Shown one piece after another: positions 37,019-47,080 of a DNA stretch of 64,000 bases; within the stretch, counting starts at the first letter, position 1, and every line of letters starts with the position of its first letter. The notes beneath the pieces are model-generated. The model ran no database searches, was not told the DNA's origin, and was given only the letters and a program-made list of their open reading frames with translations. Both the position numbers and the translations under genes were made by a program. The stretch covers positions 2,666,001-2,730,000 of the forward strand of contig NZ_CP028924.1 in the NCBI RefSeq assembly GCF_003061515.1. Direction: 5' to 3'. The DNA is from Colwellia sp. Arc7-D. GTDB lineage: Bacteria; Pseudomonadota; Gammaproteobacteria; Enterobacterales; Alteromonadaceae.

Positions 37019-38776
37019 ATGAGCAATTCATTGATCACTAAAACTAAAACGCGTGATAGCTTTTTTAGCACGATAGTTAAAATTAGCCCTAAACTGTTAA
37101 TGGCCATATTAATTTTGCCAGTACTTGGCGGCTTACTCGGCGTAATTTTACCCGCGTTTGGCTGGCTTCCTGCTTTGGATAAAACCCAATTCAACCTACA
37201 AGGGTTTGAGCAATTAATGCAAACACCCGGCATAGTGCAGATGATAGGCTTGAGCTTTTTCAGCAGTATTGTCAGTGGCTTGCTAGCGTTTATTATCACA
37301 TTATTATTAATCGCAACATATTTCGATAGCCCTTGGTTAGCGCGCATCCAGCGTTTACTAGGGCCCATTTTAGTTATTCCACATGCGGCAGCTGCAATAG
37401 CCATTGCATTTTTAATTACGCCATCGGGTATGATCGCCCGTTTACTTTCGCCATGGATAACCGGATGGCAAAGCCCAATTGACTGGTTACTGCCTCACGA
37501 CCCATACGGTATAAGCATTATCATGGGGTTAACACTAAAAGAACTGCCCTTTTTATTATTAATGACGTTAAGCGCTATTGCTCAACCAGCGCTCAATATT
37601 AAGTTGCGCGCTCAATATCGTCTCGCCCTTAGCTTAGGTTATTACCCAATGACCGCGTTTTTCAAAGCGGTATTGCCAAACATATATCCATTAATGCGCT
37701 TACCCATATTAGCCATACTCGCCTACGCGAGTGCTAGTGTAGAAATGCCATTAATACTAGGCCCAAATACACCACCAACATTAGCTGTTGCGATAATGAA
37801 TTGGTTTCATGATGTTGATTTAAGTTTGCGAATAAAAGCATCTGCGGGAGCTTTATTGCAGCTACTGATTACCGTTGCAGTACTCATTACATGGTGGATA
37901 TTAGAAAGGTTAACACTGGCTATAACCTGCAAAAGCCTCAGCAATGGTCAACGCCAGTACGGCGATATTGTGTGGGCTAAAGTCATCAGTGTTTTTACCG
38001 CTTTGTTGATCAGCTCTATCGCGTTAGCATTACTTGGTATGGTGTTTTGGTCGTTTGCTGGCTACTGGCAGTTTCCGCTAGCCTTACCTGAGCAATGGGT
38101 GCTACTGCATTGGAAATCTGCTCTACTTCAAGTGCAAACACCTATAATAAACTCGCTCAGTATCGGTTTTGTATCAACAAGTGTTGCGGTCATTTTAACT
38201 TTATTAACCTTAGAGTATGAAAAACAAAATGGTGCTCAACTTTCAAATTACAGTAGTTTGATTATATATTTACCGCTGATGATCCCTAGCATTGCTTTTT
38301 TATTTGGTTTAGTTTGGTTGCAAGAAGCCTTGCACAGTAAAACAACCTTTATAAATGTCGCCTTGGCACATCTATTGTTCGTTTTACCCTACGTATTTTT
38401 ATCTTTAGCGACTAGTTACCGTAAACTTGATCCTCGTTATGCCCAAGTTGCTGCAAGCCTAGGTGCCTCACCATTAAAAATATTTTTACAGGTGAGTTTA
38501 CCGCAACTACTTATGCCTATTTTAATGGCGAGTGCTTTAGGACTTGCCATTAGCTTTAGTCAATATTTACCCACGTTACTTGTGGGCGGTGGTCGATTGA
38601 ATACGGTGACAACTGAAGCTGTAAGTTTAGCCAATGGCGCTAGTCGTCGCACCAGTGCCGTATATGCACTCATACAAATGCTATTACCCGCCATTGCTTT
38701 TTCAATGATATGGCTAGTATCGACACGACAAAACAAACAAAGAACGCACAAGATGAAAAACGAGGTTACCTTATGA
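37019..38776 (+). CDS. ynjC: YnjC-type ABC transporter permease (double-length)
   Basis: A 585-residue integral membrane protein with two binding-protein-dependent permease halves (about 60-290 and 330-575), about twelve helices. Each half has the cytoplasmic EAA-like loop (ASLGASPLKIFLQVSLPQL in the second half; LSLGYYPMTAFFKAVLPNI in the first). As in YnjC and ThiP, one polypeptide supplies both permease domains. It starts 3 bp after ynjB and overlaps ynjD by 4 bp (ATGA). Confidence 0.93.
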   Translation: MSNSLITKTKTRDSFFSTIVKISPKLLMAILILPVLGGLLGVILPAFGWLPALDKTQFNLQGFEQLMQTPGIVQMIGLSFFSSIVSGLLAFIITLLLIATYFDSPWLARIQRLLGPILVIPHAAAAIAIAFLITPSGMIARLLSPWITGWQSPIDWLLPHDPYGISIIMGLTLKELPFLLLMTLSAIAQPALNIKLRAQYRLALSLGYYPMTAFFKAVLPNIYPLMRLPILAILAYASASVEMPLILGPNTPPTLAVAIMNWFHDVDLSLRIKASAGALLQLLITVAVLITWWILERLTLAITCKSLSNGQRQYGDIVWAKVISVFTALLISSIALALLGMVFWSFAGYWQFPLALPEQWVLLHWKSALLQVQTPIINSLSIGFVSTSVAVILTLLTLEYEKQNGAQLSNYSSLIIYLPLMIPSIAFLFGLVWLQEALHSKTTFINVALAHLLFVLPYVFLSLATSYRKLDPRYAQVAASLGASPLKIFLQVSLPQLLMPILMASALGLAISFSQYLPTLLVGGGRLNTVTTEAVSLANGASRRTSAVYALIQMLLPAIAFSMIWLVSTRQNKQRTHKMKNEVTL

Positions 38777-39423
38777 ACCCCACTGGTGAGAACAACAGTT
38801 TACAGATCGAAAATTTGACCATATCACGAGATAAAGCCCCGCTATTATCACTTAATGAAACAATAAAAGGTGGTGAAGTATTAACCATTATGGGCCCTTC
38901 TGGCAGTGGTAAGTCAACCTTATTGAACTGGCTAACGGGAATGTTACCTAAAGGATTTAATGCTGATGGTAACGTACATTTAAATGGCGCTAATATTACC
39001 CACACAGCAAGTTATCAACGCCATATGGGTTTGCTGTATCAAGACGCATTGTTGTTTCCGCACTTATCAGTTGCTGATAACATTGCTTTTGCCATGCCAA
39101 AAGGTGATAAAAAAGCTCGGGCAACAAAAATTAGCTTCGCCCTCGCTGAAGTTGGTTTAGCAGGTTTAGATCATCGTCATCCCGACAGTTTATCAGGCGG
39201 GCAACAAGCACGAGTGGCACTTTTAAGGGTGTTATTAAGTCAACCTAAAGCTATATTATTAGATGAGCCGTTCAGTAAGTTAGATAGCCAATTACGCCAA
39301 GAAACCCGACAGTTAGTTTTTGAACAAATAAAGCAACACAAGTTACCCGCTATAATGGTGACCCATGATGAGTCTGATGCGATTGCCGCTAACGGTAAAA
39401 TTATTCACTTGTCGATGAACTAG
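38773..39423 (+). CDS. ynjD: YnjD-type ABC transporter ATP-binding protein
   Basis: A 216-residue ATPase: Walker A GPSGSGKST (residues 41-49), Q-loop QDALLFPHLS, signature LSGGQQARVALLR, Walker B AILLDEPFSKLD and H-loop MVTHDE. The start is the ATG at 38773 in an ATGA overlap with ynjC, behind GAGGT. It powers the YnjBCD importer. Confidence 0.95.
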   Translation: MNPTGENNSLQIENLTISRDKAPLLSLNETIKGGEVLTIMGPSGSGKSTLLNWLTGMLPKGFNADGNVHLNGANITHTASYQRHMGLLYQDALLFPHLSVADNIAFAMPKGDKKARATKISFALAEVGLAGLDHRHPDSLSGGQQARVALLRVLLSQPKAILLDEPFSKLDSQLRQETRQLVFEQIKQHKLPAIMVTHDESDAIAANGKIIHLSMN

Positions 39424-39499
39424 TCGATAAATTAGTCAGCGAATGAGCTAATATCAACGCAGATGACCATAAACATTAAAGTAGTTAAGAAGAAATTTC

Positions 39500-40177
39500 A
39501 TGTTAGATAAATATATTACACCTGTGATAAAACCCTTATTACATCCAGTAGTGAGTCTTTTAGATAAAAAAAACGTAACGGCTGATCAACTCACCGTTAT
39601 TGGTTTTATCATCGGTTTATTTGCCGTGCCTTTATTGGCTTTTAATTTGTGGGATCTTGCCTTAGCAGCCATTATTTTAAATCGAATATTTGACGGTTTA
39701 GATGGTGCACTAGCGCGGCACCAAAATAGCAGCACAAGTGCTGGCGGCTTTTTAGATATTTGCCTCGACTTTTTGTTTTATGCCGCTATACCTTTAGGCT
39801 TTGCTCTAGCCAATCCTGAACATAATGCATTAGCTGCTGCGGTTTTATTAGCGGTATTTATTGGTACAGGTTCTAGTTTTTTAGCTTTTGCTATTCCGGC
39901 AGAAAAATTCAACTTAGAAAAACCCCAATTTGCTTACAAAAGTTTTTATTATTTAAACGGCTTAACCGAAGGCACCGAAACCATTGCCATCTTCGTTGCA
40001 TTTTGTTTATGGCCGCAATATTTTGCTGAACTCGCCTATGGTTTTGCTTTTTTAGCGGGTATAACAATAGTTACAAGGGTGTATGGTGGTTATCATACCT
40101 TGAAATTACAGACGATAAATATTCAAGCCTCTGCTAAAGAAAATGCAGATACAAACAATATAAAAACGGATAACTAA
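39500..40177 (+). CDS. ynjF: CDP-alcohol phosphatidyltransferase family protein (YnjF-like)
   Basis: A 225-residue membrane enzyme with six predicted helices and the CDP-alcohol motif: DGLDGALARHQN, then GGFLDICLDF, supplying the aspartates that bind metal and CDP-diacylglycerol. It joins an alcohol to a CDP-linked lipid; the alcohol is unknown. E. coli ynjF lies in the same ynjBCD neighbourhood, so linkage of this enzyme with the transporter is conserved across distant species. AAGAAG precedes the ATG; the next gene begins at the very next base after its stop. Confidence 0.9.
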   Translation: MLDKYITPVIKPLLHPVVSLLDKKNVTADQLTVIGFIIGLFAVPLLAFNLWDLALAAIILNRIFDGLDGALARHQNSSTSAGGFLDICLDFLFYAAIPLGFALANPEHNALAAAVLLAVFIGTGSSFLAFAIPAEKFNLEKPQFAYKSFYYLNGLTEGTETIAIFVAFCLWPQYFAELAYGFAFLAGITIVTRVYGGYHTLKLQTINIQASAKENADTNNIKTDN

Positions 40178-40966
40178 ATGACCGATGCCAGTATACGATT
40201 AAGTATATTTTTTACTGTTTTACTCGCTATGCTCGTGCTAGAAAGTTGTTTTCCTGCACGAAAAAGCAAACTGACTAAGCGCGTACGTTGGTTAGGTAAC
40301 TTTTCACTTTTAATTATATCGTCAGTCGTCGCTAGATTATTAGTGCCTATTGGTGTTACCGGCATTGCCCTATACGCTTCATCACAAGGGTTAGGGCTAT
40401 TCAATAATATTAACTTACCAAACTGGCTGATCATCACCTTAAGCGTATTGTTATTAGATTTAATGATTTACTGGCAGCATCGAATATTTCACCTTGTGCC
40501 CATGTTATGGCGTTTTCATAAAGTACATCATGCTGATAGTCATATCGATGCCAGTACAGGTTTGCGCTTTCATCCTATTGAAATTTTGTTAAGCATATTA
40601 CTCAAAGGCTTAGCTGTGCTATTACTCGGAGTACCTGCTATTGCTGTGATTATTTTTGAAGTAGCCCTTAATGGTTTTGCATTATTTAATCATGCAAATA
40701 TTCGACTACCTCGTTGGTTAGAGTACCCATTACGCGCCATACTGATAACGCAAGTATTACACCGTATCCATCATAGCCAAGTGGTTGAAGAAACTAATAG
40801 TAATTATGGTTTTAGTGTCAGTTGGTGGGACAGGTTATTTGGGAGTTATAAATCACAAGCTAAGAAGCCTGATGAAGATTTAGATATCGGCCTTAACAGC
40901 TATAAGGCCGATAATAAAACTGCGACGTTGTTGTCATTACTAAAAATGCCTTTTGACAAAAATTAG
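40178..40966 (+). CDS. Sterol desaturase / fatty acid hydroxylase family protein
   Basis: A 262-residue membrane di-iron enzyme with the histidine boxes HRIFH, HKVHH, HPIE and HRIHHSQ, plus four hydrophobic segments. The family hydroxylates or desaturates lipid chains or related substrates. It starts directly after the ynjF-like stop, so it belongs to the same transcript. A role in modifying a membrane lipid is likely, but the substrate is unknown. Confidence 0.9.
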   Translation: MTDASIRLSIFFTVLLAMLVLESCFPARKSKLTKRVRWLGNFSLLIISSVVARLLVPIGVTGIALYASSQGLGLFNNINLPNWLIITLSVLLLDLMIYWQHRIFHLVPMLWRFHKVHHADSHIDASTGLRFHPIEILLSILLKGLAVLLLGVPAIAVIIFEVALNGFALFNHANIRLPRWLEYPLRAILITQVLHRIHHSQVVEETNSNYGFSVSWWDRLFGSYKSQAKKPDEDLDIGLNSYKADNKTATLLSLLKMPFDKN

Positions 40967-41031
40967 CCAACAATTTAGTCACTAACCTGGGCACAACGCC
41001 AAAAGTTAACGTTAAGCTTGATACACTAGAC

Positions 41032-41739
41032 TTATTTAATTAGATCGTATTGTTTTTGAGCCGTATATGTTTGCAAGCCAAAATGATCTAAATTATAACT
41101 ATAGGTCGCATTTTCATTATCAATTTGGCTAGAATGAATACCACCAACACGACATGTGCCACTGCCACAAACTATTTGATCACTCCAACTCTTGATAGAA
41201 TAAACTCGGCTTGCAATTGTTTTCCCCTCTAACCAATCTAAAAATGGGCTCGACACAGATAAACCACTAGCACCACAAGTAGGTGTCCAGACATTCCAAG
41301 GATAAGCGCCACAGGTCCATAATCCGCGATATGCACCAGCTACACCAACAAAGGCATCTACCTTATTACTTTTGCCCAATTTTATAACTTGTTGCGCGGC
41401 TAGAGTAACGCCCATTGAATGACCAATGATATCAATTTTACCTGTACAAGAACTGGCTATTGCACTGTTAATCGCATTGTTAACGGGCGTTTCTTCTGAG
41501 CCACTATGATTGTTATAACTAGCTGAAGACCCGCCCCAAGATGGCCGAAAAACCTCGCTGTCTTTATAATTTTTTGCCTTAAGTAAATCATAGGTGTTAT
41601 CCCAGTCAGATGGTGTACCGGTATTACCATGCACTAACACCACACTGTCAACACAGGCGGCATAAACATTTTGAGTTGCAAAAGTCAGTAATAGAGAAAG
41701 TAGTATTTTGCTTGATGCTTTTAAGGGTATTGATTTCAT
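41032..41739 (-). CDS. Secreted lipase-like alpha/beta hydrolase
   Basis: A 235-residue exported enzyme: signal peptide (about 1-27, ending VYAA), oxyanion segment VLVHGNTGTPSDW, nucleophile elbow GHSMG (Ser about 107), acid in SWSDQIV, and HFGLQ for the histidine. It matches the lipase class 2 type. Several cysteine pairs fit an extracellular, disulfide-stabilised enzyme. It is convergent with the fatty acid hydroxylase gene. AAGCGAG precedes the ATG. Confidence 0.85.
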   Translation of the reverse strand: MKSIPLKASSKILLSLLLTFATQNVYAACVDSVVLVHGNTGTPSDWDNTYDLLKAKNYKDSEVFRPSWGGSSASYNNHSGSEETPVNNAINSAIASSCTGKIDIIGHSMGVTLAAQQVIKLGKSNKVDAFVGVAGAYRGLWTCGAYPWNVWTPTCGASGLSVSSPFLDWLEGKTIASRVYSIKSWSDQIVCGSGTCRVGGIHSSQIDNENATYSYNLDHFGLQTYTAQKQYDLIK

Positions 41740-42116
41740 GTTTGGCTCGCTTATTAATTATAGTTATTTCGAATGTTCATTTAATGAACAAGGTTAACTG
41801 TAATAAACAATGCATCTAAAAGAAGTGCTACCTTAGTACTAGTTAAATAAGTGCATGTGCAAAAAAACAAAAAACGCATTATGAGTGATTTAACTGTAAC
41901 TAACTTTATTGCTATTGTGTTGGATGCAAGAAGCACTAGAGTCTAATACTAAGCAAGACTATTACACCAACTGGTATAACCACTATGATTTTATTTATTA
42001 TTGCGCTATAATTGACCGAAATATGGAAATAGAAAGTGTCAGAATAATTTACAATAGTACTTAAAAATAAACAATTAATTACTAGTAACTTATTGTATAA
42101 AAATGAATTAATTTAT
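41740..42116. other. Divergent intergenic region
   Basis: AT-rich, no gene seen. It holds the lipase promoter on one side and, at its right end, the sigma-54 promoter of the PEP-CTERM gene. Binding sites for an enhancer-binding protein would be expected within this stretch, but I could not pick out a clear dyad. Confidence 0.4.
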
Positions 42117-42133
42117 TTGGCGCGCTATTTGCT
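42117..42133 (+). promoter_or_regulatory. Sigma-54 (RpoN) promoter of the PEP-CTERM gene
   Basis: TGGCGCG (42118-42124), four bases, TTGCT (42129-42133). The invariant GG (42119-42120) and GC (42131-42132) are exactly 10 bp apart, and only one position differs from the usual consensus TGGCACG-N4-TTGCW. It lies 84 bp before the start codon. Confidence 0.8.
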
Positions 42134-42216
42134 TATAAGTACAATATATAATTTTATCTCTATGTTAGGTTTAAATAAATCTAAATAGTAGTCTTAGTAA
42201 GGTAAATGGAGTTTAT

Positions 42217-43113
42217 ATGTTAAATAACATAAAAAATATAAGTTTGATCGCTGCGTTATTAGTATCATCGTCAGCTATGGCAAGTGTAACAACTACATCA
42301 GGTCATTTTGGTGGCGTTTCTGATACTGGTAACAACTTCAATCAATTTGAAGTTAATTTCGGTGGCGTCGATGTTAAAGTTTCTGGTTGGTCTGACACCG
42401 GCAATGTTTCATCTAACCCATCAAACAGCAATGACTTAGATCCAATTATCGAGCGGGCCGTAGATTTCGAAAAATATGGCAACGGTTGGTCAATGAAAAA
42501 TACTGATGAATCGAGCTCAGGTAACTGCGGTTACTCTCATTCAGCAGATAACCTTGGTTCTGGATGTGATTACCAAGATTACGATTTTTTCCTATTAGAG
42601 TTTTCAGAGGCTGTGACACTAAATAGTGCAGATTATAGTTGGAGACACAGAGATTACACACACACCTCAAATGGTTATGTATATACAGAAACTAAATCAG
42701 AAGCAACCGCGTCTAACCAAGTTAGTGTAGCTGCATTACGCTCAGGTTCACTTGACCAAAGTACTTGGCAAGATGTTAAAGACAATCAGACAATCGCTTC
42801 AAACTGGTCTCAAATGCGTTATTCTGGCACTGATAAGCAAGCTTACTATACTAACTTTGGTCAAACAGGTAGTGGTAACGCTTCAAACTTAGCGAATACA
42901 AGCTCAAATTTCTGGTTGATTGGTGCATTAAATGCCGCAGTATTTGGTGGTAATACAAGTTGGGAAGGTGATGACGGCATGAAGTTAGCTGGCATTACTT
43001 TTACTACAAGTTCACAATCTCCAGCAACCAGCGTACCTGAGCCGAGCTCAATTGCTTTGTTTGGTTTAGCTATTGCAGGCTTATTTGCCTCTAGTCGTAA
43101 GAAGCTAAAGTAA
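42217..43113 (+). CDS. PEP-CTERM sorting-domain protein
   Basis: A 298-residue exported protein: signal peptide (about 1-22, ending AMA), a serine-, asparagine- and glycine-rich central region of unknown family, and a C-terminal PEP-CTERM tag (VPEPSSIALFGLAIAGLFASSRKKLK: VPEP, hydrophobic helix, basic end). Exosortase recognises this tag and processes the protein at the membrane. No exosortase is in the window. GGAG precedes the ATG. A sigma-54 promoter is upstream and prsT is downstream on the same strand, separated by a terminator. Confidence 0.92.
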   Translation: MLNNIKNISLIAALLVSSSAMASVTTTSGHFGGVSDTGNNFNQFEVNFGGVDVKVSGWSDTGNVSSNPSNSNDLDPIIERAVDFEKYGNGWSMKNTDESSSGNCGYSHSADNLGSGCDYQDYDFFLLEFSEAVTLNSADYSWRHRDYTHTSNGYVYTETKSEATASNQVSVAALRSGSLDQSTWQDVKDNQTIASNWSQMRYSGTDKQAYYTNFGQTGSGNASNLANTSSNFWLIGALNAAVFGGNTSWEGDDGMKLAGITFTTSSQSPATSVPEPSSIALFGLAIAGLFASSRKKLK

Positions 43114-43128
43114 TAAATATTTCTTAAG

Positions 43129-43157
43129 AAAAAAGATGGCTAAGCCATCTTTTTTTA
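43129..43157 (+). terminator. Intrinsic terminator after the PEP-CTERM gene
   Basis: AAAAAAGATGGC, loop TAA, GCCATCTTTTTTT. Strong bidirectional-looking terminator 16 bp after the stop. Confidence 0.92.
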
Positions 43158-43281
43158 TGCCCAAAGCTTTATAATTACTCTTCTCATCACGTTAATTTAA
43201 CTTATTATTCCTTTTAGAATAGGCTAGATTAAGCAATAATTACTTATGTTAGTTTATTCACTCTTTATATTTTGGATTGCC

Positions 43282-46047
43282 ATGCGATTATTTTTATTCA
43301 GTATTTTTCTTATCAGCTCTATTACAGCTGCTGCCAACAACTTTGAAAAAGCCCTCACCGCTTATAATAGTAATCAAATTGAAGAAGCTTATATTCATTT
43401 AAAGAATGTTATGCAAGACGAACCTGAAAACCTTTCGGCTAAAGTATTAATGGGTAAAGTATTAATGCATAAACAATATTTTGGTGACGGCATCGCGATA
43501 CTCGATGAAGCATTAATTGAAGGCGCTGATATTAACTTATTCTTAAATGAGTTAGGCAGTGCCTTGATTATCGCTCGAGAGTATCAACAAGTCATTGATT
43601 TAGGGAAAAGTAAATCGTTAAATACCGAAAATAAACTTACATGGTATCTATTGTCGGCTAACGCTTATCGTGCGCTAGACAACATAGAGGAGACTCGTAA
43701 ATATTTTAAACTTGCGCTAAGCCTAGCACCAACAAATGATCGAGCGCTGGGTTCTCTCGCCGCATTTGAATTAAACCAAAAAAATTACAGCTCAGCAGAA
43801 AAATTAATTGATCAAGTCATTACTTTATATCCTGAACAAAGCAGAATTTGGCATCTTAAAGGTCAGCTATACATAAGTAAAAAAGATAATAAAAGTGCTT
43901 TAAATGCCTTCGAAACTGCCTATAACATTGATAATAACGACCCTATTGTGCAGCGCTCACTCGCCAATGCCTACACTAATGCTGGCAAGTTTGAAGAAGC
44001 ACTCTTATTGGTTAATAAAATTTTAATTAATACACCTGATGATCCTATGGCAAAATTACTTCAAAGCGAACTCTTAGCCAATACAGCTAAGTTTGAAGAA
44101 GCTAAAGCCGTGCTTATAGACATCAGCCAAAAATTATCCTTATATACCGACGAGCAAAAAAGTACTAACGCCTCACTAACCTATGTTGCTGGTGCTGCGG
44201 CATATTTACAAAATGACTTTGAAGTGGCTCAAAAAGAACTACTCGCCTATTTAAGAGATGTACCACAAGACTTTGCCGCTATAAAAATGTTAGTTGACAT
44301 ATATTTACGCCAAAACCAACAAGATAAAGCCTTAGATTTACTTGAAGCGAAAGAAAAACTGATTGTTAACAACTTACCGTTAGCAACAAAACTAATAGAT
44401 TTATATTTAAACAATCAAAAAATTTATAAAGCTGAGCGATTAATAACAACCTTAGAAGACGAATTTAAAAACAGCCAGGCGTTAATATTTGCGAAAGTGA
44501 ATTACTTATCAAAAATAGAGCAATTTGATAACGCAATTACCTTACTTGACCAACATCAACCAAAAGAATTTAATGGTATATTTTTGCTTACTAAGGGTCT
44601 TGTCTACCGTGCCAATAAAAAAATAGCAGAAGCAAATGAAATTGCCGACACTCTCTTAGAAGCACAACCATTAAATTCCGATTTTTTAACCTTTAAAGGT
44701 GTGTTGTTGTTACAACAGCAGCAATGGAACCCCGCGGTTAAAACATTTGAGCAAGTTTTATCTATTAAACCTGGAGACTTTAACAGCCTTTTTAATATTG
44801 CTAACGCTAAAGCGGCATTAGGTGAATTTGGGGATGCTAAAGTTATAACAACAAAACTTTTAGAAACACAGTCAGCATTTGCTCCCTTAATTATTTTAGA
44901 CGCCAAGCTAGATCGAGACATGGACAATACCGCCCTTGCTCTTGAGAAACTGACAAAATTAACCAGTGCGAGTAAAACTAACATCAAAGCCTCTGAGGTT
45001 TTAGTCGATATCTATATGCAACAAGGTGACTATGAATCAGCACTAAACGAATTAGACAACCTCAATAAGTTAGTGTTTTTAAACCCTGAATATATAAAGC
45101 AAAGAATTGAAATCTATATAGCTATTAAAGATACAAAGCAAGCTATAAAGCAAATTGAAATACTTGAAGGAATAGTAGAAGGTCCAAGAGCATTTTATGA
45201 ACTAAGCCAATTATATTCCAAGACTAATGAGCCTTTAAAAGCGCAAGCAGTATTAAAAAGAGCACTTATATTAGCCCCTGAAAACTTACTGATACAATTA
45301 CAAATAGTTAGGTTAGATATTCAATTAAATTCGCTAGAACTAGCCGACAGCAAGCTTGTTGCTATCGAAAAAGCCTATACAAATAACCCTAATGTTCTTT
45401 TAGTTCGTGGTGATTTACTAGCAAAACAAGAAAAGTTAACTCTGGCCAGTGAAAAATATGCAGCAGCGCTTTCATTAGACCACAATTTTATTCAAGCATT
45501 AGTAAAATTGTACCAAATGACAACATTAGGCTTTGGTCATGAAGCATTTCAAAGTCTCACCAATGAAATTTTGAGCAAAAACGAAAATTTTCATTTTATG
45601 CGTAACCTTTTAGCAGATCATTACTTAAATATCGGTGATACAGTAAATACTAAAGTTCACTATGAAATTTTAAAAGAAGTCGAAGAACTGCCAAATAAAG
45701 CGCAAGTGTTAAATAACTTAGCAAATATTTTATTAAAGGAAGATCTAACTTTAGCTGAACAATATGCCCTCAACGCATTAGCACTAGATGATACATCTTC
45801 TGCTATATTAGATACTTACGGATGGATAAAAGCTTTACGAGGAGAGTTTGAAGAAAGCTTAACCTTACTTAGAAGAGCCTATACCATGAACTCTAATGAT
45901 CCCGCAATTAACTACCATTTAGGCTACACATTAATGAAACTTAATCGAGTTGAGGAAGCAAAAAGAGAATTAGGCCGTGCGCTTTCTAGCGATATTAATT
46001 TTTCCGAACGAGATGAAGCTAAAGCGTTATTAGAAAGCATTAAATAA
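43282..46047 (+). CDS. prsT: PrsT-type PEP-CTERM system TPR protein
   Basis: A 921-residue protein: signal peptide (about 1-18), then more than 20 tetratricopeptide-like helical pairs along the full length (for example FEKALTAYNSNQIEEAYIHLKNV near the start and YHLGYTLMKLNRVEEAKRELGRAL at the end). Length and start match PrsT, which accompanies PEP-CTERM/exosortase systems and is thought to help surface assembly or polysaccharide export. I prefer the ATG at 43282, which begins the signal peptide; one at 43246 is in frame but lacks support. No lipobox cysteine is seen. Confidence 0.88.
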   Translation: MRLFLFSIFLISSITAAANNFEKALTAYNSNQIEEAYIHLKNVMQDEPENLSAKVLMGKVLMHKQYFGDGIAILDEALIEGADINLFLNELGSALIIAREYQQVIDLGKSKSLNTENKLTWYLLSANAYRALDNIEETRKYFKLALSLAPTNDRALGSLAAFELNQKNYSSAEKLIDQVITLYPEQSRIWHLKGQLYISKKDNKSALNAFETAYNIDNNDPIVQRSLANAYTNAGKFEEALLLVNKILINTPDDPMAKLLQSELLANTAKFEEAKAVLIDISQKLSLYTDEQKSTNASLTYVAGAAAYLQNDFEVAQKELLAYLRDVPQDFAAIKMLVDIYLRQNQQDKALDLLEAKEKLIVNNLPLATKLIDLYLNNQKIYKAERLITTLEDEFKNSQALIFAKVNYLSKIEQFDNAITLLDQHQPKEFNGIFLLTKGLVYRANKKIAEANEIADTLLEAQPLNSDFLTFKGVLLLQQQQWNPAVKTFEQVLSIKPGDFNSLFNIANAKAALGEFGDAKVITTKLLETQSAFAPLIILDAKLDRDMDNTALALEKLTKLTSASKTNIKASEVLVDIYMQQGDYESALNELDNLNKLVFLNPEYIKQRIEIYIAIKDTKQAIKQIEILEGIVEGPRAFYELSQLYSKTNEPLKAQAVLKRALILAPENLLIQLQIVRLDIQLNSLELADSKLVAIEKAYTNNPNVLLVRGDLLAKQEKLTLASEKYAAALSLDHNFIQALVKLYQMTTLGFGHEAFQSLTNEILSKNENFHFMRNLLADHYLNIGDTVNTKVHYEILKEVEELPNKAQVLNNLANILLKEDLTLAEQYALNALALDDTSSAILDTYGWIKALRGEFEESLTLLRRAYTMNSNDPAINYHLGYTLMKLNRVEEAKRELGRALSSDINFSERDEAKALLESIK

Positions 46048-46900
46048 CGAATATAGTTAGTTGTGTAAGATGGCGCTCATAAAACGAAGTGTAATAGGTA
46101 TTTCGTTTTATGAGGCTTTATATGAGCGAGGCTTCTAGTACAAATAAAGTATATCTCGACCAAGTTTTCCTTTCTTTAGTATCAATTACAAACCCCATAA
46201 TTTCTCATCAGCTTAAAAGTACGTTTATCAATACGTTCGCCTTTGAGCAATTTCAGTTCAGTTTTATCTGTAATCCAAAAGATTAATCACCTTAGTTGGC
46301 ATTATATAAAGAGTATTATTAAATTTGACATGCCTAATGTGTAATTTTTCAGTAAAGTGTTCCATAAATATAAACAATCATAAATCATACTCGTTATAAA
46401 AAAGCATAACGAGGCAAACTAGAAGCCAATTTTAAGCCATTAAACACCTTCGCTTATACAGCGCCCAGCAATTCATTAATAAACTGTGTTGGCAGCGATT
46501 TAAAGCCCTTAAGCCGTAACGTCAACATATCAATTGTTATGATTATTAATAAAAGTAAATCTAGTAGAGGTATTTAGCGCTAGGTTAAAACAACTTAATA
46601 TTTGTCTATTGATAGGCTCTTTACTCATACTTATTATCATTGCAGAGCGTAAAGCATTTAGCACTTAATTATTGGGGCAAAATGTTTATGAAGAAGTAAC
46701 ACAATTTGATGCGGAAATTTATAAAAACGTACTTTAACGCAAGCCAACGTTAACATCCATTTACAGCGCATAGCCTTACCTATCAAGTTAATAAAGTACA
46801 TTCTTCAGTTATCATTAACTCTCACATTTATATTACTTAAGGTGTTATTAAATAAGATAAGTTGATTTTTGTATACTACGCCATGACCCTGACACAGGTT
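46048..46900. other. Non-coding, decayed region after prsT
   Basis: No intact gene. A hairpin with 13-bp arms (46076-46088 and 46102-46114) lies just after prsT and may end its transcript. On the minus strand two short open stretches look like remnants: about 46175-46290 (ITDKTELKLLKGERID) and about 46430-46520 (LKGFKSLPTQFINELLGAV). Both are interrupted by stops. I cannot name the original genes. Confidence 0.4.
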
Positions 46901-46906
46901 ATGTCA

Positions 46907-47035
46907 TGAATTACAGCTTGATTGAACCGAGCGTTAGCTTGTTAATACCATTTATAATGTATATATTTTTAGTGATAATTGCTCAATGGCTTCATGCATA
47001 TCCAAAAAGTAAAAAAGCAGTTATAGCGCTATAAA
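46907..47035 (+). CDS. Possible small membrane protein (42 residues)
   Basis: An ATG frame MNYSLIEPSVSLLIPF followed by a hydrophobic helix and a basic tail (YPKSKKAVIAL). It has the shape of a single-pass micropeptide. An AGG lies 9 bp upstream. Support is weak because no family is recognised and the surrounding region is decayed. Confidence 0.3.
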
Positions 47036-47080
47036 GTTACTTTGCACACTAGGTTACTTTTTGTAAGAATATTAAGACAT

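Noticed and set aside
43246..43282. Sigma-54 promoter before prsT
   Set aside because: The GG and GC just upstream of the gene are 9 bp apart, not 10, and too close to the start.
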